Source: DATFKA01 sp042095835 (lineage in GTDB: Bacteria > Bacteroidota > Bacteroidia > Chitinophagales > Saprospiraceae). Taken from it: 64,000 nucleotides of DNA. Position 1 is the first letter of the stretch. Each line of letters starts with the position of its first letter. Under the pieces are notes generated by a model that worked only from the letters and a program-made list of their open reading frames with translations, was not told where the DNA came from and did not search any database. This document shows, in pieces, positions 42,624 to 51,484 of this stretch. The stretch lies in NCBI GenBank assembly GCA_042095835.1, contig JBELML010000006.1, positions 1 through 64,000 on the forward strand. Reading direction: 5' to 3'. Made by a program: the position numbers and the translations under genes.

Positions 42624-43352
42624 TCAAAGTTTCTTTACACCTCTAACCGCCCAAGAAGCTTGATCCTGTAAAAAAATTATAATTTCCTGGTCTGGAGAAT
42701 AAGCCTCGATTGATATTTCCCCTCGATTTTGAGGAGATTCGATCGTCATTAATTGTTTGACGACCTGCACGTGCTCTAATGTACGTCCGGCATTTTCGCC
42801 TCTTGGCACAGCATTAGCAATAGAAGGCTGCACTAAGGCTACTTGTAAGATCACTTCTTGAGGAGCTGTTTCAAAAGCATAGTGGATTATTTTTTCAGAG
42901 GTATTCAGCTCCACCTGAAAAGGTATATAGTCTAAACGCTTACCTAGCTTCAAGATTTGTTTCCTGATTTCAGTCTCTCTAGAACCAATATGGCCTGAGC
43001 TACCATTGATCACCAACTCTGGCGTATAGACGCGATTATCCCCTAGCTTATCTGCATAAGTGTATTGTCGTTGACTAAAAGCTTTTTGGCTATAAGGGTC
43101 TTTCCAACCCAATCTATTCCAATAATCAACATGATAAGATAAGGCTATGACTGGAAGTGCTCGATCTGTTTTCAAGCGTTTGAGGACGCGATCCGCAGGA
43201 GGGCAGCTGGAACAACCTTGAGAAGTAAACAGCTCCAATAATAGATAATCTGTCTCCTCTCCTGAATGGAGCCTAGCATCTTTTGACTTGGACCAGGAAG
43301 ATAAAAAGCCTGCAAGGGCAATCGTAATTAAGCTTGTGATTAGAATGCGCAT
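42624..43352 (-). CDS. DUF1223 family thioredoxin-like exported protein
   Basis: A 242-residue protein with an N-terminal hydrophobic export segment (about residues 1-20) and the DUF1223 signature LLELFTSQGCSSCPPAD, in which Cys47-Ser-Ser-Cys50 is a thioredoxin-like CxxC. Other family marks are YHVDYWNRLGWKDP, YTPELVINGS and the late strand with NAVPRGENAGR. The function is unknown; a periplasmic or lipoprotein redox role is likely from the CxxC. It lies alone, convergent with the M61 gene and sharing the terminator area. Confidence 0.88.
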   Translation of the reverse strand: MRILITSLITIALAGFLSSWSKSKDARLHSGEETDYLLLELFTSQGCSSCPPADRVLKRLKTDRALPVIALSYHVDYWNRLGWKDPYSQKAFSQRQYTYADKLGDNRVYTPELVINGSSGHIGSRETEIRKQILKLGKRLDYIPFQVELNTSEKIIHYAFETAPQEVILQVALVQPSIANAVPRGENAGRTLEHVQVVKQLMTIESPQNRGEISIEAYSPDQEIIIFLQDQASWAVRGVKKL

Positions 43353-43699
43353 GATGTTTTATTTCGCCGAACAATACTCAGCTATAAAATGCTAAAGCTT
43401 TAACAAAACTTAAGGAAATATTCCAAGAAAACTGTCTTTAACACAACTTTCTCATCAAAAGCGCCTCATTTTTAAAACAAAATTCCCAATTCTGCAATTT
43501 ATGAGTAGTTGTTAAGAAATGTCCGCTTCCTTACGTTTATACCGACCTATTAGATGCTTTCCCAGGCAACCCTTCTCACAAACAAGACTATTAGAGGTAC
43601 TTATCTACTTTTAAACATAACCTTCTGTTGGGATGGAATACTGTAAAACGTTTTCATTCCTAGTCCTAGAAATCCAAGTTTTTCATCAAATCAACTTCA
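43353..43699. other. Divergent intergenic region with promoter
   Basis: 347 bp between the DUF1223 gene and the large repeat-protein gene. Contains the promoter at 43509-43539, leaving a leader of about 150 nt for the repeat protein. No gene seen. Confidence 0.5.
43509..43539 (+). promoter_or_regulatory. Probable promoter of the repeat-protein gene
   Basis: TTG (43509-43511), 20-base spacer, TACGTTTA (43532-43539), seven of eight to TAnnTTTG. Confidence 0.55.
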
Positions 43700-46600
43700 A
43701 TGAAACAACATTATCTATTCTTCTTTTTCAGGCTTTTACTGCTAATGGTGATCGCCACACCTTTGGCTTACAGCCAAACTACCGTAAGCCTAGATGCGAC
43801 AAAAGACAACAGTATCTATAGCGAAAACAACAACAGTAATGGCAGCGGTGCAAACCTTTTTGCGGGTAGAACCAATGAAGGCAACCTTCGTCGCCTTTTA
43901 GTACAATTCGATTTAGATGGAATCCCTAGTGGTGCTACTGTGACTGATGTCAGCCTAAGACTCGTAGGAAATAGGCAAAGTACCGATGCGGTCACGGCTC
44001 ACCGTTTGAATGCAGATTGGGGAGAGAGCACTTCAGATGCAGCGGGGCAAGAAGGGAGAGGAGCTGCTGCTGGCCCGAATGATGCCACCTGGAATTTTAA
44101 TTTTTTCAACTCAGAAAGCTGGTCTACCGCTGGTGGAGATTTTGTTTCCGCAGCAAGCGCAACGGATGGAGTCTCTAGTGGTGCAGAATCTATCTGGGAA
44201 GGCAGCGGTATGGTAGCCGATGTCCAAGCTTGGCTTGATGGAACAGCCGAAAATTTCGGTTGGATTCTCATCGGTGATGAAAATCAAAATAGTTCAGCCG
44301 TACGACTAGCCTCTAAAGAAAACAGTAGTGTTGCTAATCATCCTACCCTAGAAATCACCTACGAGGTGGATTGTGCAGCGGATGGTGGTACGATAGCCAT
44401 AGCAGATGGAGGAGGTGATGTGATCGATATTTGTGTAGGTGATGGCGAGAGTGATGCCTTTTCTGCTGACTTATCTGATGCAGTTGGGAGTAACTCCACT
44501 TGGGTGATCACCGATGCCGATGCTAATATCTTAATGCTTTCCAACTCTAACACCTTCGATTTAGAGGGAGCTGGAGAAGGCGTATGCTTAATCTGGCATT
44601 TAAGTTTTGAAGATGACCTTACAGGTGCCGAAATTGGAAATAATGCCTCTCAATTAGGAGGCTGTTTTGATTTATCAAATCCGATTACCGTCAACCGTAC
44701 TGGTGTTGATGGTGGTGTTATTGCTTTAGAAGACGGTAGCACGGAGCTTACGATTTGTGCAGGTGATGGTGTAGCTGATCCTTTTACCGTTAACCTGGAT
44801 AGCGCATCTGGCACCAATTCTATTTGGGTCATTACTGATGCCCAAGTCAATATCCTAGCATTAGCCGATACCAACGTTTTCGATTTGGATGGTGCTGGCG
44901 GTGGTGTTTGCTTAGTATGGCACCTCAGTTTTGAAGATGGTCTAGATGGTGCTGAAGTAGGCGCTAATGCGGCTGACCTAGATGGCTGCTATGATCTTTC
45001 CAATCCTATCACGGTCAACCGTAATGGTGTAGATGGTGGTGTCATCAGTATTGCTGGCAGTGGAGAGGAATCTATTGATATTTGTGCTGGCGATGGTATG
45101 AGCGATGCCTTTACTGTAGAGTTAACCGGCAATGAAGGCTCCAACTCTACCTGGGTCATCACTGATGCTGATGCCAATATCTTGGCGATTGCAGATACTA
45201 ATGTATTTGACTTAGAAGGTGCAGGTCCGGGCGTTTGTCTGGTTTGGCACTTGAGCTATGAAGATGATTTAATGGGTGCCGCAGTAGGTAATAATGCTGC
45301 TGACTTAACTGGTTGCTTCGACCTTTCCAATCCAATCACCGTCAATCGTACCGGTGTAAATGGTGGAGAAATCGCACTAGAAGATGGTGGTACCGAACTC
45401 ACTATTTGTGCAGGAGATGGTACTGCTGATCCTTTTACAGTAAACCTCACGGGTGCTGAAGGTGCCAATAGCGCTTGGGTCATCACCGATGCTGATGCCA
45501 ATATATTAGGTGTCGCCGATACCAATGTATTCGATTTTGATGGTGCAGGACCTGGCCTTTGTCTCGTATGGCACCTAAGCTTCGCAGATGGCTTGACCGG
45601 TGCTGAAGTGGGTAATAATGCGGCTGATCTCATGGGCTGTTTTGATCTTTCTAATCCTATTTCCGTCACTAGAAACCAACCAGATGGTGGTGTCATCACC
45701 ATCGCAAATGGTGGAGGTGATGTAATTGATATTTGTGCTGGCGATGGTACTAGCGATGCATTTACCGTTGATTTAGATAGCGCAATGGGTACAAACTCCA
45801 TCTGGGTCATCACTGATGCTGATGCCAATATTTTAGCTCTAGCTGATACTAATGTATTTGATTTAGAAGGTGCAGGCCCGGGCGTATGTCTGGTTTGGCA
45901 CTTGAGCTTTGAAGATGGACTAATGGGTGCCGCAGTAGGTAATAATGCGGCTGACTTGACTGGTTGCTTCGATCTTTCTAATCCAATCACCGTCAATCGT
46001 ACCGGTGTAAATGGTGGAGAAATCGCACTAGAAGATGGTGGTACCGAACTCACTATTTGTGCAGGAGATGGTACTGCTGATCCTTTTACAGTAAACCTCA
46101 CGGGTGCTGAAGGTGCCAATAGCGCTTGGGTCATCACCGATGCTGATGCCAATATATTAGGTGTCGCCGATACCAATGTATTCGATTTTGATGGTGCAGG
46201 ACCTGGCCTTTGTCTCGTATGGCACCTAAGCTTCGCAGATGGCTTGACCGGTGCTGAAGTGGGTAATAATGCGGCTGATCTCATGGGCTGTTTTGATCTT
46301 TCTAATCCTATTTCCGTCACTAGAAACCAACCAGATGGTGGTGTCATCACCATCGCAAATGGTGGAGGTGATGTAATTGATATTTGTGCTGGCGATGGTA
46401 CTAGCGATGCATTTACCGTTGATTTAGATAGCGCAATGGGTACAAACTCCATCTGGGTCATCACTGATGCTGATGCCAATATTTTAGCTCTAGCTGATAC
46501 TAATGTATTTGATTTAGAAGGTGCAGGCCCGGGCGTATGTCTGGTTTGGCACTTGAGCTTTGAAGATGGACTAATGGGTGCCGCAGTAGGTAATAATGCG

Positions 46601-48265
46601 GCTGACTTGACTGGTTGCTTCGATCTTTCTAATCCAATCACCGTCAATCGTACCGGTGTAAATGGTGGAGAAATCGCACTAGAAGATGGTGGTACCGAAC
46701 TCACTATTTGTGCAGGAGATGGTACTGCTGATCCTTTTACAGTAAACCTCACGGGTGCTGAAGGTGCCAATAGCGCTTGGGTCATCACCGATGCCGATGC
46801 CAATATCTTAGCGATTGCCGATACCAATGTATTTGACTTAGACGGTGCAGGACCTGGTATTTGTCTCGTATGGCACCTAAGCTTCGCTGATGGCCTCACG
46901 GGTGCTGAAGTAGGTAATAATGCTTCGGATCTCATGGGCTGCTTCGACCTTTCCAACCCAATCTCTATCAATAGAATTGAGGTGGATTCAACTCTAGATG
47001 GTGGAATGATTTCACTAGAAGATGGCAGTACAGAAACAACCATCTGTGCAGGTGATGGCACTAGTGATGCCTTAACTGTAAGCCTAACTGGAGCCTCAGG
47101 AATGAACTCAGCCTGGGTCATTACCGATGCCGATGCTAACATCTTAGCGATTGCCGACACCAATGTGATTGATTTAGAAGGTGCAGGACCTGGTGTATGC
47201 TTAATCTGGCATTTAAGTTTCTCTGATGGCTTAATGGGTGCAGCGGTAGGGAATAATGCTGCCGACCTACAGGGATGTTTCTCCCTTTCTAATCCAATCA
47301 CGGTCAACAGAGATGGTGTTGATGGCGGTACAATTGCACTTGAAGATGGCAGTACAGAAATAACGATCTGTGCAGGTGATGATTCAAGTGATGCTTTCTC
47401 TGCCAATCTTGACGGTGCTACGGGCAGTAATTCTGCTTGGGTCATTACGGATGCTGATGCCAATATCTTGGCGATTGCCGATACGAACGTATTTGATTTA
47501 GATGGTGCTGGACCTGGAGTTTGTTTAGTTTGGCATTTAAGCTTTGAAGAAGGACTAATGGGTGCCGCAGTAGGCAATAATGCTGCCGACCTCATGGGCT
47601 GCTTCGACCTATCCAATCCTATCACGGTTAACCGTACAGGAGTAGATGGTGGTATGATTGAGTTAACCGATGGCGGAGGAACAGAACTGACCATCTGTGC
47701 AGGTGATGGAACCAGCGATGAGTTTGCTGTAACGCTTTCTGATGCAGCAGGAGCAAACTCTGCTTGGGTGATCACCGATGCCAATGCCAATATTTTGGCT
47801 TTAGCGGACACGAATGTGTTTGATTTAGAGGGCGCTGGCGCTGGTGTATGTTTGATCTGGCACCTAAGCTTCGAAGATGGTTTGACGGGCGTAGAAGTGG
47901 GTAACAATGCTGCCGATCTCATGGGCTGCTTTGATTTATCTAATCCGATTACAGTGACTCGTGATACTACTGGAGAAATCTGTGTAACCTCGACTTCTGT
48001 ACTCCAAGCCGCCGAGGTAGACTTCACACTTTGGCCAAACCCAGCAAATGATGAGCTAAGTATTGAAGCTAGGCTACCCGAACAACCTAAGCAACTCATC
48101 CTGGAAGTACGCTCTACGGTAGGTCAGATAGTGATCAGAAAAACACTAGATCAACGTACCGCAGTCAACGAACGATTAAATATCAGTGTATTACCAGAAG
48201 GGTTATATTTCCTTACCCTGCGTACGGAAAAAGCTATCGTAACCGACCGATTCTTTAAACAGTAA
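43700..48265 (+). CDS. Large secreted repeat protein: DNRLRE-like domain, eleven ~108-residue repeats, T9SS type A tail
   Basis: A 1521-residue protein. Signal peptide 1 to about 26 (ends AYSQ). Residues about 27-225 resemble a DNRLRE carbohydrate-binding-like domain (RRLLVQFDLDGIPSGA, then WLDGTAENFGWIL). Eleven tandem repeats run from about residue 228 to 1424, each 108-112 residues. A repeat contains ICAGDG, NSxWVITDADANIL, ADTNVFDL, GAGPGVCLVWHLSFEDGL and GCFDLSNPITV, with three Cys. I know the motif from Saprospiraceae proteins but no named domain. The C-terminus (FTLWPNPANDELSIEA ... GLYFLTLRTEKAIVTDRFFKQ, given in parts) is the type A T9SS sorting domain. Probably a long cell-surface or released stalk; ligand unknown. 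Confidence 0.88.
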   Translation: MKQHYLFFFFRLLLLMVIATPLAYSQTTVSLDATKDNSIYSENNNSNGSGANLFAGRTNEGNLRRLLVQFDLDGIPSGATVTDVSLRLVGNRQSTDAVTAHRLNADWGESTSDAAGQEGRGAAAGPNDATWNFNFFNSESWSTAGGDFVSAASATDGVSSGAESIWEGSGMVADVQAWLDGTAENFGWILIGDENQNSSAVRLASKENSSVANHPTLEITYEVDCAADGGTIAIADGGGDVIDICVGDGESDAFSADLSDAVGSNSTWVITDADANILMLSNSNTFDLEGAGEGVCLIWHLSFEDDLTGAEIGNNASQLGGCFDLSNPITVNRTGVDGGVIALEDGSTELTICAGDGVADPFTVNLDSASGTNSIWVITDAQVNILALADTNVFDLDGAGGGVCLVWHLSFEDGLDGAEVGANAADLDGCYDLSNPITVNRNGVDGGVISIAGSGEESIDICAGDGMSDAFTVELTGNEGSNSTWVITDADANILAIADTNVFDLEGAGPGVCLVWHLSYEDDLMGAAVGNNAADLTGCFDLSNPITVNRTGVNGGEIALEDGGTELTICAGDGTADPFTVNLTGAEGANSAWVITDADANILGVADTNVFDFDGAGPGLCLVWHLSFADGLTGAEVGNNAADLMGCFDLSNPISVTRNQPDGGVITIANGGGDVIDICAGDGTSDAFTVDLDSAMGTNSIWVITDADANILALADTNVFDLEGAGPGVCLVWHLSFEDGLMGAAVGNNAADLTGCFDLSNPITVNRTGVNGGEIALEDGGTELTICAGDGTADPFTVNLTGAEGANSAWVITDADANILGVADTNVFDFDGAGPGLCLVWHLSFADGLTGAEVGNNAADLMGCFDLSNPISVTRNQPDGGVITIANGGGDVIDICAGDGTSDAFTVDLDSAMGTNSIWVITDADANILALADTNVFDLEGAGPGVCLVWHLSFEDGLMGAAVGNNAADLTGCFDLSNPITVNRTGVNGGEIALEDGGTELTICAGDGTADPFTVNLTGAEGANSAWVITDADANILAIADTNVFDLDGAGPGICLVWHLSFADGLTGAEVGNNASDLMGCFDLSNPISINRIEVDSTLDGGMISLEDGSTETTICAGDGTSDALTVSLTGASGMNSAWVITDADANILAIADTNVIDLEGAGPGVCLIWHLSFSDGLMGAAVGNNAADLQGCFSLSNPITVNRDGVDGGTIALEDGSTEITICAGDDSSDAFSANLDGATGSNSAWVITDADANILAIADTNVFDLDGAGPGVCLVWHLSFEEGLMGAAVGNNAADLMGCFDLSNPITVNRTGVDGGMIELTDGGGTELTICAGDGTSDEFAVTLSDAAGANSAWVITDANANILALADTNVFDLEGAGAGVCLIWHLSFEDGLTGVEVGNNAADLMGCFDLSNPITVTRDTTGEICVTSTSVLQAAEVDFTLWPNPANDELSIEARLPEQPKQLILEVRSTVGQIVIRKTLDQRTAVNERLNISVLPEGLYFLTLRTEKAIVTDRFFKQ
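44381..47970 (+). repeat. Eleven tandem repeats of about 324-336 bp
   Basis: Unit starts: 44381, 44708, 45032, 45359, 45683, 46010, 46334, 46661, 46997, 47321, 47645. Units alternate 327 and 324 bp through the first seven, then 336, 324, 324 and about 326. Units 4-5 and 6-7 are the same by eye. Confidence 0.9.
45359..46660 (+). repeat. Tandem duplication of a 651-bp two-unit block
   Basis: Block 45359-46009 and block 46010-46660 are identical as far as I can follow them base by base. Identity continues about 160 bases into unit 8 (from 46661) before it breaks. Synonymous differences that separate other units are absent here, so the duplication is recent or recently converted. Confidence 0.85.
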
Positions 48266-48292
48266 TTCACGTAGATATACAGTATTATACCC

Positions 48293-48323
48293 AAGGGGGA
48301 GCTAGCTAGTCTAGTTCCCCCTT
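48293..48323 (+). terminator. Terminator of the repeat-protein gene
   Basis: Thirteen-bp stem AAGGGGGAGCTAG / CTAGTTCCCCCTT with one G-U pair (48293-48305 with 48311-48323), 5-base loop. The T run is short. It begins 28 bp after the stop. Confidence 0.75.
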
Positions 48324-48351
48324 TGTAATTACGATCAATTTACGCTCCCCA

Positions 48352-48383
48352 TTGAATTTATGTGTTAGAAAAGCTTACTTTTG
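48352..48383 (+). promoter_or_regulatory. Promoter of the exopolysaccharide operon
   Basis: TTG (48352-48354), 21-base spacer, TACTTTTG (48376-48383), an exact match to the Bacteroidota consensus. The predicted leader is only about 35-40 nt. Confidence 0.8.
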
Positions 48384-48427
48384 CACTCTAAATCAGCGTT
48401 TATTCAACTCACGTAATGGAACAGTAA

Positions 48428-49570
48428 ATGGAAAAAGTAATTCCCAACATTCAAATGGTAGACTTAAAAGGGCAATATCATAATATCAAAGCCGAAGTCG
48501 ACCAATCTCTCCGCGAAGTAATTGATTCCTGCGCTTTTATCAACGGCCCCAAAGTGAAATCATTTAAAGCTTCTATGGAGTCCTACCTTGGAGCAAAATA
48601 TGTGATTCCATGTGGCAATGGTACCGATGCCTTACAAATCGCCATGATGGCATTAGATATGCCACAAGGTGCTGAAGTCATTGTTCCTGCTTTTACATAC
48701 GTAGCTACTGCTGAAGTCATCGCCTTATTGGGCTTTAAACCAGTCATGGTTGATGTTGATCCCCATACCTTCAACATCACTCCTGAAATTGTAGAGGCGG
48801 CTATTACGCCCAACACCAAGGCCATTGTGCCTGTACATCTTTTTGGTCAAAGTTGTGACATGGCTCCTATTCAAGCATTAGCGGCTAAGCATAATTTATG
48901 GGTAATCGAAGATAATGCTCAGGCAATTGGTGCTGATTATACCTATCCAGATGGGAAGGTGGTCAAGACAGGCTTGCTGAGTCATATTGGTGGCACTTCT
49001 TTTTATCCATCCAAAAATCTGGGCGCTTACGGTGATGGTGGTGCCTTATATACCAACGATGATGTCCTAGGCCCAAAATTACAAATCATTGCCAACCACG
49101 GTCAAGTAAAAAGATATTACCACGACTTTGTAGGGGTCAATTCTAGACTAGATTCTTTCCAGGCTGCTATCCTAGATATCAAACTGAAGCATCTTGATGA
49201 ATACGCCGCTGCGCGACGTCAAGCGGCAGACTATTACGATCAAGCATTTGCTGGTATGGAAGATCAACTCCTCACTCCGGCAAGGGCATCTTATTCTTCT
49301 CACGTTTTTCATCAATATACCCTCAAGGTAAAAACGGGCAATAGAGACGAGCTACAGACTTATCTCAAGGAGAATGGAGTACCTAGTATGATTTATTACC
49401 CAGTGCCATTATATAAGCAGGAAGCTTACCGTCATCAGGCGGATGAAAACTTCTTCCTGCCTGTTACAGAACAACTGTGTCAAGAGGTCATTTCTTTACC
49501 TATGCATACGGAGTTGACAGAAGAGGCACTAGCCTATATTGTAGATACGGTTAAAGGATTTTTTAAATAA
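48428..49570 (+). CDS. wbpE: DegT/DnrJ/EryC1 aminotransferase, WbpE-like
   Basis: A 380-residue PLP sugar aminotransferase. The Schiff-base lysine is Lys196 in SFYPSKNLGAYGDGG and the PLP ring Asp is Asp162 in VIEDNAQAIGA. PCGNGTDALQ and PAFTYVATAE are typical of the WbpE subgroup. WbpE puts an amino group at C3 of a UDP-3-keto-GlcNAcA intermediate on the path to UDP-diacetamido-uronic acid. The acetyltransferase and UDP-sugar dehydrogenase genes directly after it fit that path, but the WbpB oxidoreductase is not here. It is the first gene of the operon. An FdtB/QdtB-type dTDP-sugar role is the alternative. Confidence 0.85.
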   Translation: MEKVIPNIQMVDLKGQYHNIKAEVDQSLREVIDSCAFINGPKVKSFKASMESYLGAKYVIPCGNGTDALQIAMMALDMPQGAEVIVPAFTYVATAEVIALLGFKPVMVDVDPHTFNITPEIVEAAITPNTKAIVPVHLFGQSCDMAPIQALAAKHNLWVIEDNAQAIGADYTYPDGKVVKTGLLSHIGGTSFYPSKNLGAYGDGGALYTNDDVLGPKLQIIANHGQVKRYYHDFVGVNSRLDSFQAAILDIKLKHLDEYAAARRQAADYYDQAFAGMEDQLLTPARASYSSHVFHQYTLKVKTGNRDELQTYLKENGVPSMIYYPVPLYKQEAYRHQADENFFLPVTEQLCQEVISLPMHTELTEEALAYIVDTVKGFFK

Positions 49571-49575
49571 ACCCC

Positions 49576-50154
49576 ATGGATTACTTTGTACACGAGTCTG
49601 CCTACGTTGATGAGGGTGCGCAAATTGGGCAAGGCTCCAAAATTTGGCACTTCTGCCATATTATGCCTGGTGCTATTTTGGGAGAACATTGCAACTTAGG
49701 GCAAAATGTATTTGTAGCCAATGGCGTTATTCTGGGAAATAATGTGAAGGTGCAAAACAACGTTTCCATTTATGAAGGGGTCATATGTGAAGAAGACGTA
49801 TTCCTGGGGCCATCAATGGTATTTACGAATGTCATCAATCCCCGAAGCGGTGTTAATCGTAAAAATGAGTTCCTCAGAACTAAAGTCGGTAGAGGAGCAT
49901 CGATTGGTGCGAATGCTACCATTGTCTGCGGTAATGACATCGGGCAATATGCCTTCATCGGCGCAGGTGCAGTAGTCACGGGTACCGTACCGGATTTTGC
50001 CTTGGTAGTAGGCACCCCAGCCCGACAAATTGGATGGATGAGTAAGCACGGGGAGCGATTACAATTTAATGAGCAGGGCGAAGCTGCCTGTCCAGCCACC
50101 CAAGAAATTTATTTTAAAAAAGATAAGGTAGTTACTCTAAAAGTTACTACTTAA
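49576..50154 (+). CDS. wbpD: Left-handed beta-helix acetyltransferase, WbpD-like
   Basis: A 192-residue trimeric acyltransferase of the hexapeptide type. Imperfect [LIV]-G-x4 repeats run from about residue 12 to 145 (IGQGSKIW, ILGEHCNLG, GRGASIGANATIVCG, IGQYAFIGAGAVV). The VNIYNPRS-like VINPRSG, GPSMVFTN and terminal PARQIGWMS segments match WbpD, the N-acetyltransferase of UDP-2-acetamido-3-amino-glucuronate. It begins 5 bp after the aminotransferase gene and ends 4 bp before the dehydrogenase gene. It would add an acetyl group from acetyl-CoA at N3 of the sugar. Confidence 0.87.
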   Translation: MDYFVHESAYVDEGAQIGQGSKIWHFCHIMPGAILGEHCNLGQNVFVANGVILGNNVKVQNNVSIYEGVICEEDVFLGPSMVFTNVINPRSGVNRKNEFLRTKVGRGASIGANATIVCGNDIGQYAFIGAGAVVTGTVPDFALVVGTPARQIGWMSKHGERLQFNEQGEAACPATQEIYFKKDKVVTLKVTT

Positions 50155-50158
50155 GATA

Positions 50159-51475
50159 ATGATAAAAGATTCCATGAGTATTTTTGAAAAATTAAAAGCA
50201 AAGGAAACCAAGATTTCAGTAGTTGGCTTAGGCTACGTAGGCTTACCTTTGGCTTTAGAACTAGCTAAACAGTTTAGTGTAATTGGCTTTGATATCAACA
50301 GTGAACGCATTGCCATGATGCGCAATGGTATCGACCCCTCTAAAGAGTTAGAATCAACAGCCTTCGAAGGGCGAGACATTGAGTTTACCGATAAGGTGGG
50401 CTTACTTCGGCAAGCTTCCTTTCATATTGTTGCAGTTCCGACGCCAATCGACGAGCACAAAAATCCAAATCTGGTCCCGCTACAGAAGGCATCAGAGAGT
50501 TTGGGGACCATTATAAAAAGAGGCGATTACGTCATCTATGAATCAACCGTCTATCCTGGCTGTACGGAAGAAGATTGTATTCCAATTATTGAGCGAGTGT
50601 CTAATCTCGAATTTGGTAAAGACTTCAAAGCCGGCTACTCTCCAGAGCGCATTAACCCAGGGGATCGAGCTCGGACAATTGACAAAATTTTGAAGATTGT
50701 TTCTGGCTCTGATGAAGAGGCGCTAGAGGAGATCGCAAAGGTGTATGGCGCCATTATTACTGCTGGCATTTTCAAAGCAAGTTCGATCAAGGTTGCAGAG
50801 GCAGCCAAAGTTATTGAAAACTCCCAACGCGATTTGAATATCGCCTTCATGAATGAACTTGCTATCATTTTTGATCGCATAGGCATAGATACTAAAGAGG
50901 TCTTAGCCGCCGCCGGTACTAAGTGGAATTTCTTACCTTTTACACCAGGTTTGGTTGGAGGGCACTGTATTGGGGTGGATCCCTACTACTTGGTGCATAA
51001 AGCGAAAGAAGAGGATTATATCCCTCAAGTCATCACCAGTGGTCGGAGAATAAATGACGAAATGCCGGCACATATTGCTAAGCGATTGACCCAAATGCTC
51101 ATCCAAAAAGGCAAAAACCCAGGCAATACCAAAGTGCTCGTCAAAGGTATTACCTTTAAGGAAAATGTATCAGACATCCGAAATTCTAAAGTGGCGGACT
51201 TGATTAAAGAGATTGAGTCTTTTTCGATCAAGGTAGATTTAGTAGATTATTGGGCAAGTCAAGAAGAAGTGCGCCACGAATATGGTATCGAAATGGTTGA
51301 GCAAGCCACTAATGATTATGACGCTGTTTTAATAGCAGTGGCACATGATAACTACAAAAAGCTCCAATTTCCAGACTATATCAGCATGATGAAGGAGCAT
51401 CCCATTTTGATGGATATCAAATCGATTTATGATTATCCTCCAAAAGACTTGGGCCTAAGCTATTGGCGATTATAA
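50159..51475 (+). CDS. Nucleotide-sugar dehydrogenase (UDP-HexNAc 6-dehydrogenase type)
   Basis: A 438-residue UDP-sugar dehydrogenase. The NAD loop is VVGLGYVGLPLA, and the catalytic cysteine is Cys270 in GGHCIGVDPYYL. YESTVYPGCTEEDC and the SPERINPGD segment are characteristic of the WbpA/WbpO/TviB group, which oxidises UDP-GlcNAc or UDP-GalNAc at C6 with NAD+. It probably supplies the uronate for the WbpE/WbpD steps next to it. A second in-frame ATG six codons downstream (50174, MSIFEKL) is equally plausible as the start. A UDP-glucose dehydrogenase role for UXS and the epimerase is less likely but not excluded. Confidence 0.87.
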   Translation: MIKDSMSIFEKLKAKETKISVVGLGYVGLPLALELAKQFSVIGFDINSERIAMMRNGIDPSKELESTAFEGRDIEFTDKVGLLRQASFHIVAVPTPIDEHKNPNLVPLQKASESLGTIIKRGDYVIYESTVYPGCTEEDCIPIIERVSNLEFGKDFKAGYSPERINPGDRARTIDKILKIVSGSDEEALEEIAKVYGAIITAGIFKASSIKVAEAAKVIENSQRDLNIAFMNELAIIFDRIGIDTKEVLAAAGTKWNFLPFTPGLVGGHCIGVDPYYLVHKAKEEDYIPQVITSGRRINDEMPAHIAKRLTQMLIQKGKNPGNTKVLVKGITFKENVSDIRNSKVADLIKEIESFSIKVDLVDYWASQEEVRHEYGIEMVEQATNDYDAVLIAVAHDNYKKLQFPDYISMMKEHPILMDIKSIYDYPPKDLGLSYWRL

Positions 51476-51484
51476 AAAAGATCT

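Noticed and set aside
45256..48099. 947-codon minus-strand ORF opposite the repeat gene
   Set aside because: It is open because the plus-strand repeats use a uniform codon pattern; the translation is Ser/Pro/Ala-rich without domains, and the plus frame has a signal peptide and a sorting domain.
43700..48265. CRISPR or minisatellite origin of the large repeats
   Set aside because: The repeats are 324-336 bp, in frame and without spacers, and encode a regular protein domain.
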